Shown here in pieces: positions 1-12,003 of a DNA stretch of 64,000 bases. Both the position numbers and the translations under genes were made by a program. Origin of the DNA: Boswellia sacra (lineage: Eukaryota; Streptophyta; Magnoliopsida; Sapindales; Burseraceae); assembly GCA_013180625.2 (NCBI GenBank), contig SNVD02009763.1, positions 339,225-403,224 of the forward strand. The letters are read 5' to 3'. Below the pieces are notes generated by a model that saw only the letters and a program-made list of their open reading frames with translations, did no database searches and was not told where the DNA came from. Positions within the stretch are counted from its first letter, which is position 1, and each line of letters opens with the position of its first letter.

Positions 1-130
1 GGTAGTTGTGTGTTTGTAAAACCCCACCAATATTTTCTAAGAATTTGCTGTTTCTAATATGGAGTTAACAGATCAATAAATAGAACACACACATAGAAAG
101 GAAACAGCTAGCTAGCTAGATCAAGAAATT
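1..130 (-). promoter_or_regulatory. 5' flank of a DUF247 gene whose coding region lies just beyond the left edge
   Basis: The first ~120 bases match the sequence immediately upstream of the start codons of the DUF247 genes at 52906 and 56473. Shared pieces, in order, are a GTAGTTG(C/T)GTGTTTG(C/T)AAA run, CCCACCAATA-like words, TCTAAGAATTTG, an AATAAATAGAACACA word and AAGGAAACAGCTA. At those two loci the homology starts within about 10 bases of the ATG, so a minus-strand DUF247 start codon is expected about 10 bases left of position 1. The flank is seen directly; the gene itself is inferred. Confidence 0.6.
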
Positions 131-2814
131 AATTAATTAAACAAGTAATTTTTATGCTGGCCAGCCAGCCAATTAGTTGGCTTACTTTCTTTTTGTTTTC
201 ATGAGTACTAGTTCATAATTAATTATTGCAGTATAAAACTAATAACAGTGTATATATAAATACTAATATTTTTAAATTACCATTAATTTTAAGTCAACAA
301 AAGAAGTAATATATTAACAGAATAAATAAAATACTATAATGTACGCAATTCAAAGTTGAAATATATGTACACTAAAGTCCAAGCTATCATCATCATCAAT
401 TACATAACCCTTACTAGCCCCCTTCTTGTTGTTGCATTAGTCATGGCTTTGTCAATTAATTTGGAGAAATTTTACAATTGGTACAACGGTTGCGTGTGGT
501 TGACAAAACTTCTGATTAGGCAGTAACTAAAATACAAGGAGATCGATAACTCTAAACTAAGACTCAAGCGAGCAACACCAACACACGCCAATTATTTTTT
601 AGCAGAAACATCCAAAATATTTGAGATTTAATTATGTTTATCTTTGAGGCATTTTTATTTGAAACCTCTGCCTACCGACCCATATCATGTCTCTACTCGA
701 GAAATTAATTATTTTGAGCGCTATAGTTACTCGAATTTAAGGCCAGAGGAATAATAAGAATAATATACGGATGGATAATACAAAATTTAAACGAGCATTT
801 TCCAAATAAATCAATTACTTTTCATAGATATCTTTTAAAATAAATTTTAATTGATAGATATATTATACTTGTGTGTATGTATGTATGTATGTATGTATGT
901 ATGTATGTATAGACACACCAAAAAATTAATATCTCAAATTTGTAATTTTGTATATGAAAAATAAAAAATTAATTTTTTATGTGTTAATATTAGACATATG
1001 GTTTGTGGATAGTATTTAATTTTTACAGTAACTTTCTATTGAAACAGATGTTATTTGATTTTGTTAGTTATACAAATTTATTTTTGAAATCAGTTTTAGA
1101 TTTTGCCTCGTGACCTAAATAGTTCTCCCGAACAATACATCATTAACATCTCGTAGTTTTAAATTGATCCCAGCACACTTGAAACTAAGTCATCAACATA
1201 TACTTCGAGTTTACTTGGAGTTTGACTACAATACATTTACTATATACATACATTAACTATTCACTTTGTATAAAATTCCTAAATGGATATATAAAAGTCG
1301 TAAATACAACTTTGATATACTTATTTACAATTTTATAACTTTTATATATGAATTTACGATTTTTATATAAAATAAACAGTAATTGTATGAGTACAACTGC
1401 TGCACCCAAGCGATTTCCATTTAGTCTCAAATGCATAAAAAAATTTAAACTCACAATGAAAATCATTCAACATCTCATAACTAGATCGACTCTCTTGACT
1501 TTACCAAATTAATGATAAAAAAGTCTAGCTTTATACAGAACAGACAATTAATTTCAACAACTTCAACTCTTCAAATGAACGACTTAGCTCTCTACCAAGT
1601 CAGTTGATTAGCAATGAGCTTTAATTTTAAATAGACTTTTAATTTCTTTTTAGTCCCCATAGTTTGTAATTTGATCATTTCATACCCGAAAAGAGTGTTG
1701 GATGCAAGTAATCGGATGCAAGTAATTTCAAAGGGGGTATTTGAGTCTTTTTGTCAAGAAAGCGTCTATGGCATGAAAATTTTTCAGGATGTGTCCATTT
1801 TTCAACTGAGCCCCCTAATTGTGTCTATTTTCTCAATTTTCCCTTATCTCTATATATACTTCAAAGGTGGAATAACTGGCTTTCAGTGATAAGATAAGAC
1901 CCCTATAAGATGTGATAAAACATATACAAAAAATAAGAGTAATATTATATACACAATGAAGTTGTATGTATTAGATACAACCAATAATATATACAATTTG
2001 AGGTGGTATAAATTCACTAAACCGGTAAAAAATAAATTAAATATTTTTAATAAATGAAGTGGAAACTACACAGTAATAACTTTGTAACATATAGGTTGTA
2101 CAACTTAATTGTATATTTAAAATTATTAATTGTACAAACTTTTAAACTCATAACAAATTGAAAGTCATAGAATTGACAAGTAGCGCTGTCCATGTGTTAA
2201 TTGTTACAAACATCCTTTTTAAACAACGAAGTGATTACATTATTATAATATTTGTATATATATGACTATTTTACTTCTCTTGTGTCAGGTGATATTGCAA
2301 TGATATTTACAACATTTGAATTGGAATAAGATAAAGATGGCCCGAACATAATTTGATTAAGCTAAATGACACCAATTAACTCGATCATGAAAATTTTCTA
2401 TTATAGGAATCATAATAGAGAAAATAATATAGAAACTATTAAGTGATAATAGAAGTAGCATAAACATGACTACAGTGACATATAATTTGAAAATAGTTTT
2501 CTCATATTCCCTCAACTTAAGGGTTGTTTTTAATTCACTTTGATTATAGATATAATTCTCTAGTGACTAGACTTTCTATTAATTTTACAGAGATCCAAAG
2601 TGTGATAGAAATGTAAATGACGTAGATTTCATTCTAAACCAGTAAATTTAAACTAATATCGGACGGTCCACACCAGTAATGTATGATGATGTTAGAGAGA
2701 TTGCAGCCCCTATTGTAGTTCCATATATTATATATTAGTCAAAACGAAGTGTGAGCATAGCAAATCGTAGCATGCTATTGCCTGATATGCATCAGCTTAA
2801 TTGTAACCCATTTC
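131..2814. other. AT-rich intergenic DNA, no gene seen
   Basis: No coding region is convincing on either strand. Around 395-500 there is one degenerate copy of the ~180-bp sequence (CCCCCTTCTTGTTG, CAT-GTCTTTGT, TTGGAGAAATTTT) that is tandemly repeated upstream of the other DUF247 loci, which supports this being a DUF247 upstream region. The rest is low-complexity AT-rich spacer. Confidence 0.6.
871..910. repeat. (GTAT)n microsatellite
   Basis: About nine uninterrupted GTAT tetranucleotides follow a short GTGTGTAT lead-in. Confidence 0.95.
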
Positions 2815-2819
2815 GAAGT

Positions 2820-3060
2820 TGTAGGAATTAAACTAAGTTTGGAAGTCTTGTTTAGATTATTTGGATTGGGCTTAGATTTTAAGATTTATTTTGATATTAC
2901 TAGATTTCATTTTTTTGAGTAGAATTAGTCTACGTCTACTATAAAGTATGTATTTCATATTTTTTTAATTAAGAGAAGAGTGAAGTATCGTCTTTCTTCT
3001 TCAGATGTTATTTTCTTTGATTTCTTGTGTTGCTTGAGTTGGTATTTTTATTTTCTTATA
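2820..3060 (+). repeat. Left LTR of the 2820-5124 element
   Basis: Aligns over its length to 4886-5124, including the shared GAGTAGAATTAGTCTA and AAGAGAAGAGTGAA words. The terminal CA appears mutated to TA here. Confidence 0.75.
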
Positions 3061-3094
3061 ATTGCTAGCAAAGTTGGGGAAAGAGCTAGGGAAC

Positions 3095-3330
3095 TCATAG
3101 AATTTCCTAAGTTTGATGGAAAAAATTGTTTTTAGTTATAGAGACATCTGGGAAATTGTAGATTAGAGATTTGAAATACCAGCTAATCAAGTTGAATTGA
3201 CGCAAGAACAAAGAGAAATTTTTGCGTATGATCGGAAGAAAAATATAAAGCTGGGCTTTATATCAATTAATTTGTAGATCTCCATATCTATCAGAAGATT
3301 GCCTACGTAAAATCAACAAAAAAAGGTATG
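3095..3330 (+). pseudogene. Copia gag fragment (UBN2-type), decayed
   Basis: Conceptual translation across frames gives FPKFDGKN, then DIWEIVD-stop-RFEIPANQ, then ELTQEQREIF and a YDRKKN-type stretch. This is the order seen at the N-terminus of Copia gag proteins of the UBN2/DUF4219 class. At least three stops and one frameshift are present, so it is not translatable. Family identity rests on motif order only. Confidence 0.6.
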
Positions 3331-3760
3331 GGATTTCTTAATGAACACCTATAACAGTGTTGGGGAAAAAAAATTGTGTCCTAGATTGAGTCCCAAATAT
3401 AGCTTGATTTAAGATTGAAAACTAAAAAATAGTCCCAAAATTTCAATATCGAGATAGACACTCATGAATTTGAATCTCTTGAGAATAGAGAAGAAAAACA
3501 AATTAAAGAACAGTTCGTCGTCATTCACCAACCGCCATTGTCAGCCATCCTTGTGGTCATGTGTCACCATTGACCAAAGAGTGAATTCTTACCTCCTCCA
3601 CCACCACCATTAAATAGATCAGGATATGCTTTGCAAACTTTCCTTCTTCGCCGGTGACCAATTTCAACAGGACTGTGCAAAAAAAGTCCATTAATGCTTT
3701 GGTTATACCATCAACCACTGTGATCGCCAGCAAGTAATATGTCGCCACCCTCCCAAGAAG

Positions 3761-4235
3761 CAGGGACGGAGCTAAAAATTATTTCTAGAGGGGGCAAAAT
3801 TAAACAATAATAAAAGAAAATAAATTAATATATATAAAATATAATTGTAAATTTAAAAAATTTATAACATATTTAGTCAACATTATTTGGGGTATAAATT
3901 AATATTTATCATATCAATTTCAAGTTCTAATTACAAGAGAAATGATAAAATAAAATAATTAATAATATAATTAAATAAAATTTTAAACTTATTAATTCAA
4001 AATGATCTTATTTTTTTAAAAATAAAAATAATAGAGACAAAACAAATTAATAAGTAATGATGGAGAAAATATAAAAAAAATTTTGTTTGATAAATAAGAT
4101 GTAAATAAAAATATATATACATATATACATTTATAACAATATACATTTCTAATAATTGAAAAAAAAATTTAATTTTTGTTCTTTGGCCCAGGAAGGGCAA
4201 TTGCCCCTGTTGGGCCTATGCTGGCTCCGTACCTG
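3761..4235. mobile_element. hAT-type MITE
   Basis: The ends are CAGGGACGGAGCTA and its inverted partner TGGCTCCGTACCTG, the CAGGG(A/G)CGGAGCCA-type terminus typical of plant hAT MITEs. The flanking 8-mers CCAAGAAG (3753-3760) and TCAGGAAG (4236-4243) agree at six of eight positions, consistent with an aged 8-bp target duplication. The interior is AT-rich and non-coding. It sits inside the leader-like part of the 2820-5124 element and is therefore younger than it. Confidence 0.75.
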
Positions 4236-4885
4236 TCAGGAAGCTTTGTCGGTTGTTGTTGATGATGATTCAAAAGTCGACGCCGATCAAGATGGCCGAA
4301 ATACATCGTAATTGCAATCAACTTAGAAAAACACCGAAAATTGGCAAGTGAATAGGCATCTCCTTTTCCAATCAACTTTTGTGGATTTCACCAAGTTTTG
4401 TGGTCAGAAAACAGCCGATCACGATTTGCATGGCAAATGGCAATCTACCCCATGTGACAAAAAATTTTGATAGGCCCCTATGATGGCAAATACTGATCAG
4501 GTCCTTCAAATTTAAAATATCATTTGGGTCTCTCAAGTGAAAAATATCAATTTGATTACTTAGAAGAAAAATATCAGCTTGGTCTAGCTTTTTAGCAAAT
4601 ATTTTGACCCCCTCAAGGTTTTGCTAGTGACAAAGAAACTCCTGCAGAATTTTAATTTGGTTTGTTTGTCTTCAAAATTTTAATCTCATCCCACAATAGA
4701 GAAATATGTCCAATAAAAAAAGGAATGTGGTTTTTTGGTTAAGAATTTAGAGAGAAAAGTAGAGGACTTATTTGCATTAGATGATAAGTTGCTATATACT
4801 ATGGGAGATCTTAGTTTTATTTGGTTGATTAGAGAGTATGGTAATTACAAAATTACCCAAGTAAAGCTTGGTTTAAGGGAGACAA

Positions 4886-5124
4886 TCTAGGAATTAAACC
4901 AAGCTTTGAAGTCTTGTTTAGATAATTTGAATTAGGCTTAGAATTTTAGATATGGTTTAATATTAGGTTTCATTTTATGAGTAGAATTAGTCTATGTCTA
5001 CAACAGAAGCATGTATTTCATATTTTTTATTAAGAGAAGAGTGAAAGTATTATTTTTCTTCTTCACATGTTATTTTGTTTGATTTATGTTGCTCGAGTTG
5101 GGTTGTTATTTTGATTATCTTACA
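4886..5124 (+). repeat. Right LTR of the 2820-5124 element
   Basis: Direct repeat of 2820-3060. It ends in TTACA and is followed by the target duplication GAAGT. Confidence 0.75.
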
Positions 5125-6049
5125 GAAGTTTATAGGCCATAACATATAAAATATTTAGGCCTGAAATTGCCCCTCATCTTAATTTAAACAATGAAATTTT
5201 AAGTACGATACAAAAGAAATTAGACTCTATTAATTTGACTTGATCATCTCTCCTACATATAAGGAACTCCACTTCTAATAGTTGAATCTAATTAAGAAAG
5301 CTAAAGAGAAGTTTACACATTATTGGCGCTTGTATCTCGTGATCTCACATCAGCATCTGCTGTCCCTCTGCAAATGTAAAAATATGCTAGGCACACATAA
5401 TAGCTAAAATTGATATAGCTAATAAATGTTAACCTATTGTAGTACACGTCCAGGTGACTGCGATTCAAGTTGGCGGCGAACAAGCTTCTATTTACCTGGA
5501 CGCTTAATATGCTAAGGAAATTTCCAATTCCAATAACAAACTCATTTATTTCTGATGCATAGTCCTTCAAAGGTAAAGGCAACTCATCCATCAAGTAATC
5601 ATCAAATCCATCGATAGCTAGTCCTTCCATAAGTCCCAAAAGGCAACTGTGGGGAAAGCCAGAAGATGTTCATTGGTAATGGTATATTATTTGGAAGGGA
5701 GTTGTTTACTAATCCTTCGGGAATTTCTAGTCATCCTTCACTCTTAACTATTTTCAACCTCTTGACCTCAACCTTCCATGAAAAACCGCAACAAAGTACA
5801 GATACCACCATTCCAACCCCAATTCTTACTAATTGCGCCTGTTTCTGTTGAAAAAGGAAATTGTTTTAGGCGATCCGAATTGAATTGCAAGTAACCAAGC
5901 GTAAGAGCGCATAGAATTCATGGTGTCTCCTTGTTCAGGGAAAAAAGTCTCGCCTGTTGATATGACCAAACCAAAAACAAGGAAGGCAATCCAGATGGGA
6001 ACTATTTTTCGAAGAATTTTTGATATTTCTTTAAGACCGAGCGAGTAAG

Positions 6050-6630
6050 GTCTGTCCAGCACCTGATTTTGCACTCCTGGCCTATGACTGGAATTAGAAT
6101 CCACAATGGTAGGCCTCTCCATTTCATGGCTTTGCTCTTGTGGCCTAATAGTGGAATTAGAATCCACAATGTCAGGTATGTCCGGCGCCTGGCTTTGCTC
6201 GTCTGGCCTAAGATTGGAATGAGAATCCATATTGGCAGGTCTGTCCGGCGCCTGGCTTTGCTCTTCTGGCCTAAGATTGGAATAAGAATTCATAGTGGCA
6301 GGTCTGTCCGGTGCCTGACTTTGCTCTTCTGGCCCAAGAGTGGAATTAGAATCCACAGTGGCAGGTCTGTTTGGTGCTTGGCTTTGTTTTTCTAGCCTAA
6401 GAGTGGAATTAGAATCCATATGGGCAGGTCTGTCCGGCGCCTGGCTTTGCTCTTCTGGCCTTAGGGTGGGACAATCCACAACGGCGGGATTGTCCACAGC
6501 CTGGCTTTGCTATTCTAGCCTGGTATTCGAAGAAGCCAGAATGGCAAGCCGCACTTGGCTTTGCTCTTCCGGACTAAGAGTGGAAGAATCCACAATGGCA
6601 GGTCTGTCCTCCAACCTGTGAGAGCAGATG
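6050..6630 (-). repeat. 63-bp tandem repeats coding for 21-residue units in the NPF central loop
   Basis: About nine head-to-tail units of 63 bp, in frame with the downstream transmembrane segment over seven units. The unit consensus is LRPEEQSQAPDRPA followed by x-D-S-N-S-T. Units at the transporter side are more diverged (for example the QEQSHEMERP version), while the central ones are nearly identical, as expected for unequal exchange. One GAG-to-TAG change breaks the unit near 6520. Confidence 0.9.
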
Positions 6631-6860
6631 AAGCCAGGAATTTGTGTGCCATGCTTATTTTGTGTCATTTCGTCAAGCAAAATTATATATGTTATACATG
6701 AGAAATGACATTTTGACACAAATTTTAATACAAATCGAAACATAAAATTCTGAAAATTAATCTAAGATAATAAATTAAAATTAAAATAAAATAATTGATT
6801 TAATTCATCAACTATTTTAATTATAGAATTATGTGAAATCAATGATTAAAAATTTGTGTC

Positions 6861-6865
<5 letters not shown>

Positions 6866-6938
<73 letters not shown>
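6866..6938. repeat. Compound (TA)n(TG)n microsatellite
   Basis: About 18 TA units are followed by about 19 TG units without interruption. It lies within the transporter pseudogene, in what may once have been an intron. Confidence 0.95.
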
Positions 6939-6939
<1 letters not shown>

Positions 6940-7396
6940 TTTGCCTATTACCTATAATAAAAAAAGGACATGTAGAGGAATACATACCTTAGCCTTCCAA
7001 ATGAGAAGGCTTCAAAATGAGAAGCCCTCCAATTGAAGAGGTTTATATTCCAAACGTGGAGGCATTTAAGAGGGGAAGCCCAAAGTAAAACGCCGATCAG
7101 TGTCACAATGATGGAAAATGCGAAAGTGCCTGGCCATTCAAAAGAGGACGTTATGTATGTGATCAATAGGCTACAACCACAAGTAGCACGCCACCACACT
7201 CTTCTCCGCGCCACTACTCATTCTCATTTATGTTTGTTTCCGGTTCAAGGGTTCTCAATTGATCAACAACAACAAGATGTGTTTCCAAAGAAGCTGTGCC
7301 TCCAGCTTCACCCACTGCTAATAGAATAAGTCCAATTGTGTAAAGTCCTTGAATCTTGGATTGTGGCATCGCTATCCGAGCCGTTAGTAATAACAT

Positions 7397-9851
7397 GGCA
7401 ATCCCTGCAACAATAATTTGTTTTTATTGAATCCGTTAAAATAGGTGTGACATTTTATAAATTTTGAGTTAAAATAATTTTTAGTTCATTTTAATTTCAA
7501 TATGAGTCACATATTTATTTCAAAATTTAATAATAATGACGTATTTTCAAATCTTTTTGCAATTTTTGTTTAAATTTTAATCTTCAAATTTAAGTTTTGT
7601 TAAATTTATATTAGGCTTTGAAATGTGTGTTCCAAGGAAAAAAATGTCAAATTAAAATTTTAATGATAGATTTAGTGAGTAAAAAGTGTGAGGAATATAT
7701 TTTTGGTGCAAATAATCCTCTTTTTTTTTTTAAATTTATATCAATAGTTTAAAATATTGCCCAACTTCGATATCCTGTGATAATTTTGCTGCTCTTCAAG
7801 CCCATGATTTTAAATTTATAGTTCACTAACCATATATATAATAAAAATACAATGTTATACTTACAAAGTTTATGTATAAAATTTGTATAAAAAATTAATA
7901 TGGCATCAAGTAAATGAAAAAATGAATATAAGCAACCAATGTAACACATGTTGAAGAGTAATGTGACAATAAATAAGTAATGTCACATCAATTTTATATA
8001 TAAATTTTATATGCGTAGCATGACTCTTAAAAAAAAACATAAATTACCTAGCCTCCTTTTAGCAATATGTAATTTATATTATTTTAATTTGCCAAAAGCT
8101 GAAGTATTATAATTTATTAAAATGTAAGAATTAAATAAAGTAGAATTAACGAAAATAAGAATTCAATAAATATTGACTAAATAAATTTATGATTGTTTAA
8201 GGTTTATTTTTTTTTCTCAATTTTCATCGTCTAAGTCTTAATAGATTAAGATTTAAGTGTTTTTTTTTAAGTTTAGCACTTGAAACAAGTGACATAGCTT
8301 TAAATTAAAAAAGTCAAATTTTATCACTTTTTTTCATCAAAAATATCTTAATTGATTTATTTTGCAAAAATACCTTTATCTTTCCTAATGTCAAAATTAA
8401 TATAATATTTTTAATTATATAAAACTTTACTAATTATTTTATTTATATTAATGAATTTAACCAAAATTAATAAATATTTGGAGAACTTCTGTCAACAGGA
8501 AATGGAAATTAATATTATTGACTATCATTTCAAGCGGGATATGGACCAATACTTACACCAAAATTATGGTCACTGAACGATCTACTCAGCCTTATAACTA
8601 TCAATAGCCAATGATGCTTTATTTAACTATAAGAGACCGAAAATGTAAAAAACGATTAGAGAAATATAATTGTTTCTGGCCTTCTATAGTTAAACAAAGC
8701 ATCATTTGTCGTTGAAATCTATATGGCTGAATAGATCGTCGAAAGAGGATCACTTTGATGTATGCCTTGCTATCATAGGAGTAAGTTCACCAATGAACAG
8801 CAACGGCTGATGGTGGAGGACAAAGGCCATGGTGACCGGCTAATGGTAAAGCTAATTGACTTTTAAAATTTATTATTTAAACTTATTAAAAAGATTTTTT
8901 TTTCTTTCACATATTTGTTAATTATTGCCAATATATCATATTATTAATCATTATTTTATTATTTATAATAATTTAATAGGTATGAATATTTAAAATGGGT
9001 AAGTTTATTGTTTATTCATATTATTATTTTGATTTAAATTTTTAAGCTATTTAATGTGTATAGTATATTAAATATCAATATATTTTATTTTTTATAATAA
9101 GGTTAAATAAGGCATATTTGAATTAATTTATCAACCTAAGACTTATTGAAAAATAAAAAACAAACATATGATAAAATGATACAAAAATAAGTGCTAATAA
9201 GTGCTAAAAAGTATTAAGTGAAAAAAAAAGGCTCCTAAGGGGTTGATTGTTTTTTAGTTTAAAGTCTAAATTTAACTTATTTTCAGATTTCAGATTTTTT
9301 CATGACATTTTTATTTACCTAACACTTAATCTAAAATATTTTTATTTGAATGAAAATACTATAAATTTTAGCTTTTATCTAAATGCAAATATCTGAATTA
9401 TTTATTATTCTTCTAATTTTCTTAAATGCCCTTATAAAATTTATTTATGACCAGTTTGTCTGTAGCCTAATATTTTAATTTTGAAACTTTATTATTTACT
9501 GCTAATTCTATATTATAGTTCTGTATATATGTTTAAAATTATTTTACGGTCATTTAGATTTTTTATATATCAAAATTTTTTTTTAAAAAAATTAACTTCT
9601 TTACCCAATTAAATACTTTCTAAATATATATTTTGGTATATATCTAAATAACTTTATTATGTGAAATAAAATTACAACTGAAAATATATATATATATATA
9701 TGTGTGTAAAACCAATAGTTTTTTGACATTTCAATTTAAATATTAAAATAAAAAATAAACATGTTATTTAGATTTTTATATTAAAACTTATTCATATTTT
9801 AATTTAATTCAAATTTATTTAAATTTTATATTAAACAAATGGCTCCCGAAG
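7397..9851. other. AT-rich intergenic DNA, no gene seen
   Basis: No coding region, LTR or terminal inverted repeat is recognised. A degenerate relative of the 172-bp repeat unit described at 9852-10257 is visible near 8095-8200. Confidence 0.5.
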
Positions 9852-10257
9852 TCTTTCTTTATGTATTTGCATTGAGAAAGTGGGTCTTTTGTTATGACTA
9901 GTCCTTGTTATGTCATCTAAAATATTATAATTTATCAAAAGGCAAGAATTAAATTCTAAAGTTAAAAATTCAATAAATATAAATATTGACTAAATAGATT
10001 TACGATTGTTCAAGTCTTTATTTATATATCAACATTTGTGAAAGTGGGTATGCTTTTTTACAACTAGTCCTCATTATGTAATCTCAAGTATTATAAAATA
10101 TCAAGAGGTAAGAATTAAATAAAGTAGAATTTACAAAAATTGAGAATTCAATAAATATTGACTAAATAGATATATGATTGTTTAAGTCTTTCTTTATATA
10201 TTTGCATTGAGAAGTGGGTCTTTTGCTTTTTTATGACTAGTCCTCATAAATACTAAG
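9852..10257. repeat. Tandem repeat of about 172 bp, ~2.4 copies
   Basis: Units share the phrases GCATTGAGAAAGTGGGTCTT, GACTAGTCCT, TATTATAA(T/A), AAGAATTAAAT, ATTCAATAAATAT and TTGACTAAATAGAT, and recur at about 9860, 10030 and 10200. Non-coding. A further diverged copy is near 8095. Confidence 0.7.
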
Positions 10258-12003
10258 ATGTAATTCGTTAACAATAATTTTAAATTATTAGAAGCTAGTA
10301 ACAGTATCAATATTATCAATTACGTAACCTTCCTCGTTGCATGAGTCAAGGTCTTTGTTTGATCCTAATTAGAGTTTAACACGAATTTAAAGGGGCACTT
10401 TAAAAAAAAAAAAATCAGACGACCAATAGGTCCTTGATGAAAAATGCTAACATCCTAATATTAATAAACTTGTAAAAACTATAATTTAGCGCCTCAAATA
10501 ATTATTGTTTGAAATAATGTTCAGAGTGAGATAATTTATGTGCGTGCTAAATCTTAATGTCTAATTGTGAATATTTTATTGGATGATATAAAAAAATTAA
10601 TTATTGATAAAAACTAAATCTATAAACAATTTATATATTTATTTTTTTATAATTCGATTTATTATAATTTCATTGTACATGATTGTTATTTTACTTATAT
10701 TTGATTGTAAAAATTTTCGAGCCATAATTACATTTTACAACAAATATGGCGAACAGCTTTTTACACAGAAAATTATTACATAAACAAACCCTGTCCTCGA
10801 AGTCTTTGATTAATACAAAAAATTTAGTTGTAATTTGTAAAATCCACCATCTTGTTGTTATTACCTTGCCTGCGGTTTTTTTAATAATAAATAATTCTAT
10901 TATTGAGGTCTACGATAACTCCCTGTGATACTGACATGGGAAAACTTTATCTACTGACTCTTGTCGTTATAAGTTAATCATATAGTGCGGGCAAAATCCT
11001 CACTTCCCATCCCATCCAAGTTGGATAGACATAGGCTGATACGTTAGCGTTATAACATCATCTCGTTACGACATCGTCTTCTCTTTTCTGGTCCATCTCA
11101 ACGGTTGAGGATCTTTTGGCACAAGCTAATGCAATCTGGCGTTCTACATATTTTGACATTTTTCCTTTTTCATATGTAATAATAATAAAAAAATATTTGT
11201 TTTTTTAATTATTTAATAGGACGAATCTTTTATACGAATTTTTAACAAAAGACATTAAGTGAAGCATTACCTCATCGTCCAAGTTAGGATGATAAATTTT
11301 CTTTACCAATAAAATTATAACAATTCATTTTCATTTCATTTTTTTTTGAAAAGAAGAAGCACGATGTAACGTAGTTTTAGAATAAATAACTTTACGATTT
11401 GATTTTAATCACTAATTTTATTGTTTAACTGCGATTTTTCATTTTTAGGATATGTTGAGTACAATAAGAATTTGATTTTATTTTATTTTCTTCCATTTAG
11501 TTCAATTATTTTAACAAGATTAGAATTGTATAACTCTAAATAGGTTTGTTATATATGGTTTGTTGTCGCCAATATATTCGCAATAATATCTGGAATACAT
11601 CCTTTGCAGATTTTTTTTGTCATCATTGATTTTAACAATCAGCATGACGTTTGATTAACAAAGACGACACAATTTACTAGTCTTTAATTTTCCAAAAGGT
11701 GTCTACAATTTTCAATTAAAATATTATAAAAAATATATCGTGTCGTGTCATCCGTGGATCATCCGTTTACTAATCGAGTCGTGTTTAGATTTAGACATGA
11801 ATATGACCCATTTATTATTCGTGTTCATATATCATCTCGTGTCACCCGCGGATCACCTATTTAATAATCGGGTCATATTCGAGTTGAGTCTTCTTGATAC
11901 AAATAATAAACTAGTCGGATTTAGATTTGACTAATCTTTGTCATCTCATAACTCGACATGACCCCGATCGCAAATTTTCACCCCTACTAAACACACTACA
12001 AAA
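10258..12003. other. Spacer DNA; 11220-11700 is conserved with the spacer beside DUF247 locus 3
   Basis: No gene is recognised. The stretch 11220-11700 matches 54290-54640, with shared words GATGTAACGTAG, TTTTAGAATAAATAACTT, TCTTCCATTTAGTTCAATTATTTTAACA-like and a TTTAGGAT(A/G)T region. It is therefore part of the duplicated DUF247 spacer. 10960-11110 is a diverged relative of the start of block A (12004). The stretch 11740-11990 is rich in CGTGTC and CGGATCA words of the kind seen in old plant repeats, but no ends were found. Confidence 0.5.

Larger units (their letters stand above)
2820..5124 (+). mobile_element. Non-autonomous, rearranged Copia-type LTR element
   Basis: Two direct repeats of about 240 bp (2820-3060 and 4886-5124) begin TGTAGGAATTAAAC / TCTAGGAATTAAAC. 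They are flanked by the perfect 5-bp target duplication GAAGT (2815-2819 and 5125-5129). A purine run, AAGGGAGACAA, precedes the right repeat. Inside are a decayed Copia gag fragment (3095-3330) and then a leader-like stretch (3540-4700, interrupted by a MITE). That stretch shares the repeated GAAAAATATCA and CCCCCT phrases with the untranslated leader of Copia element 1 (16650-17100). There is no protease, integrase or polymerase. The order gag then leader is the reverse of a normal element, so it is scrambled or nested. Confidence 0.8.
5313..7396 (-). pseudogene. NRT1/PTR (NPF) family transporter, broken
   Basis: Read on the minus strand, pieces in different frames follow the order of a plant NPF/POT proton-coupled nitrate or peptide transporter. 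A GLYTIGLILLAVGEAGG helix is at about 7340; an AFSIIVTLIGVLLW helix is at about 7120. The central cytoplasmic loop (6050-6630) is expanded by repeats. Then come ILRKIVPIWIAFLVFG with the ETFFPEQGDTM segment (5990-5920), an RIGVGMVVSVLCC helix with EVKRLKI (5830-5750), an NIFWLSPQ segment, and the C-terminal GIGNFLS and NLNRSHLD motifs (5540-5440). At least three frameshifts and several stops (near 7215, 6520, 5830, 5735 and 5655) interrupt it, and the first ~100 residues of a normal transporter are not recognisable. Introns could hide some breaks, but not those inside conserved helices. Substrate cannot be assigned. Confidence 0.7.

Noticed and set aside
6069..6621. Two long plus-strand ORFs rich in repeated WPKIGIRIH-type units
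   Set aside because: They are the antisense reading of the 63-bp repeat; the minus strand continues into recognisable transporter helices, the plus strand into nothing.
11740..11990. A gene or transposon marked by CGTGTC/CGGATCA words
   Set aside because: Looks like an old dispersed repeat, but no ends, target duplication or coding potential could be shown.
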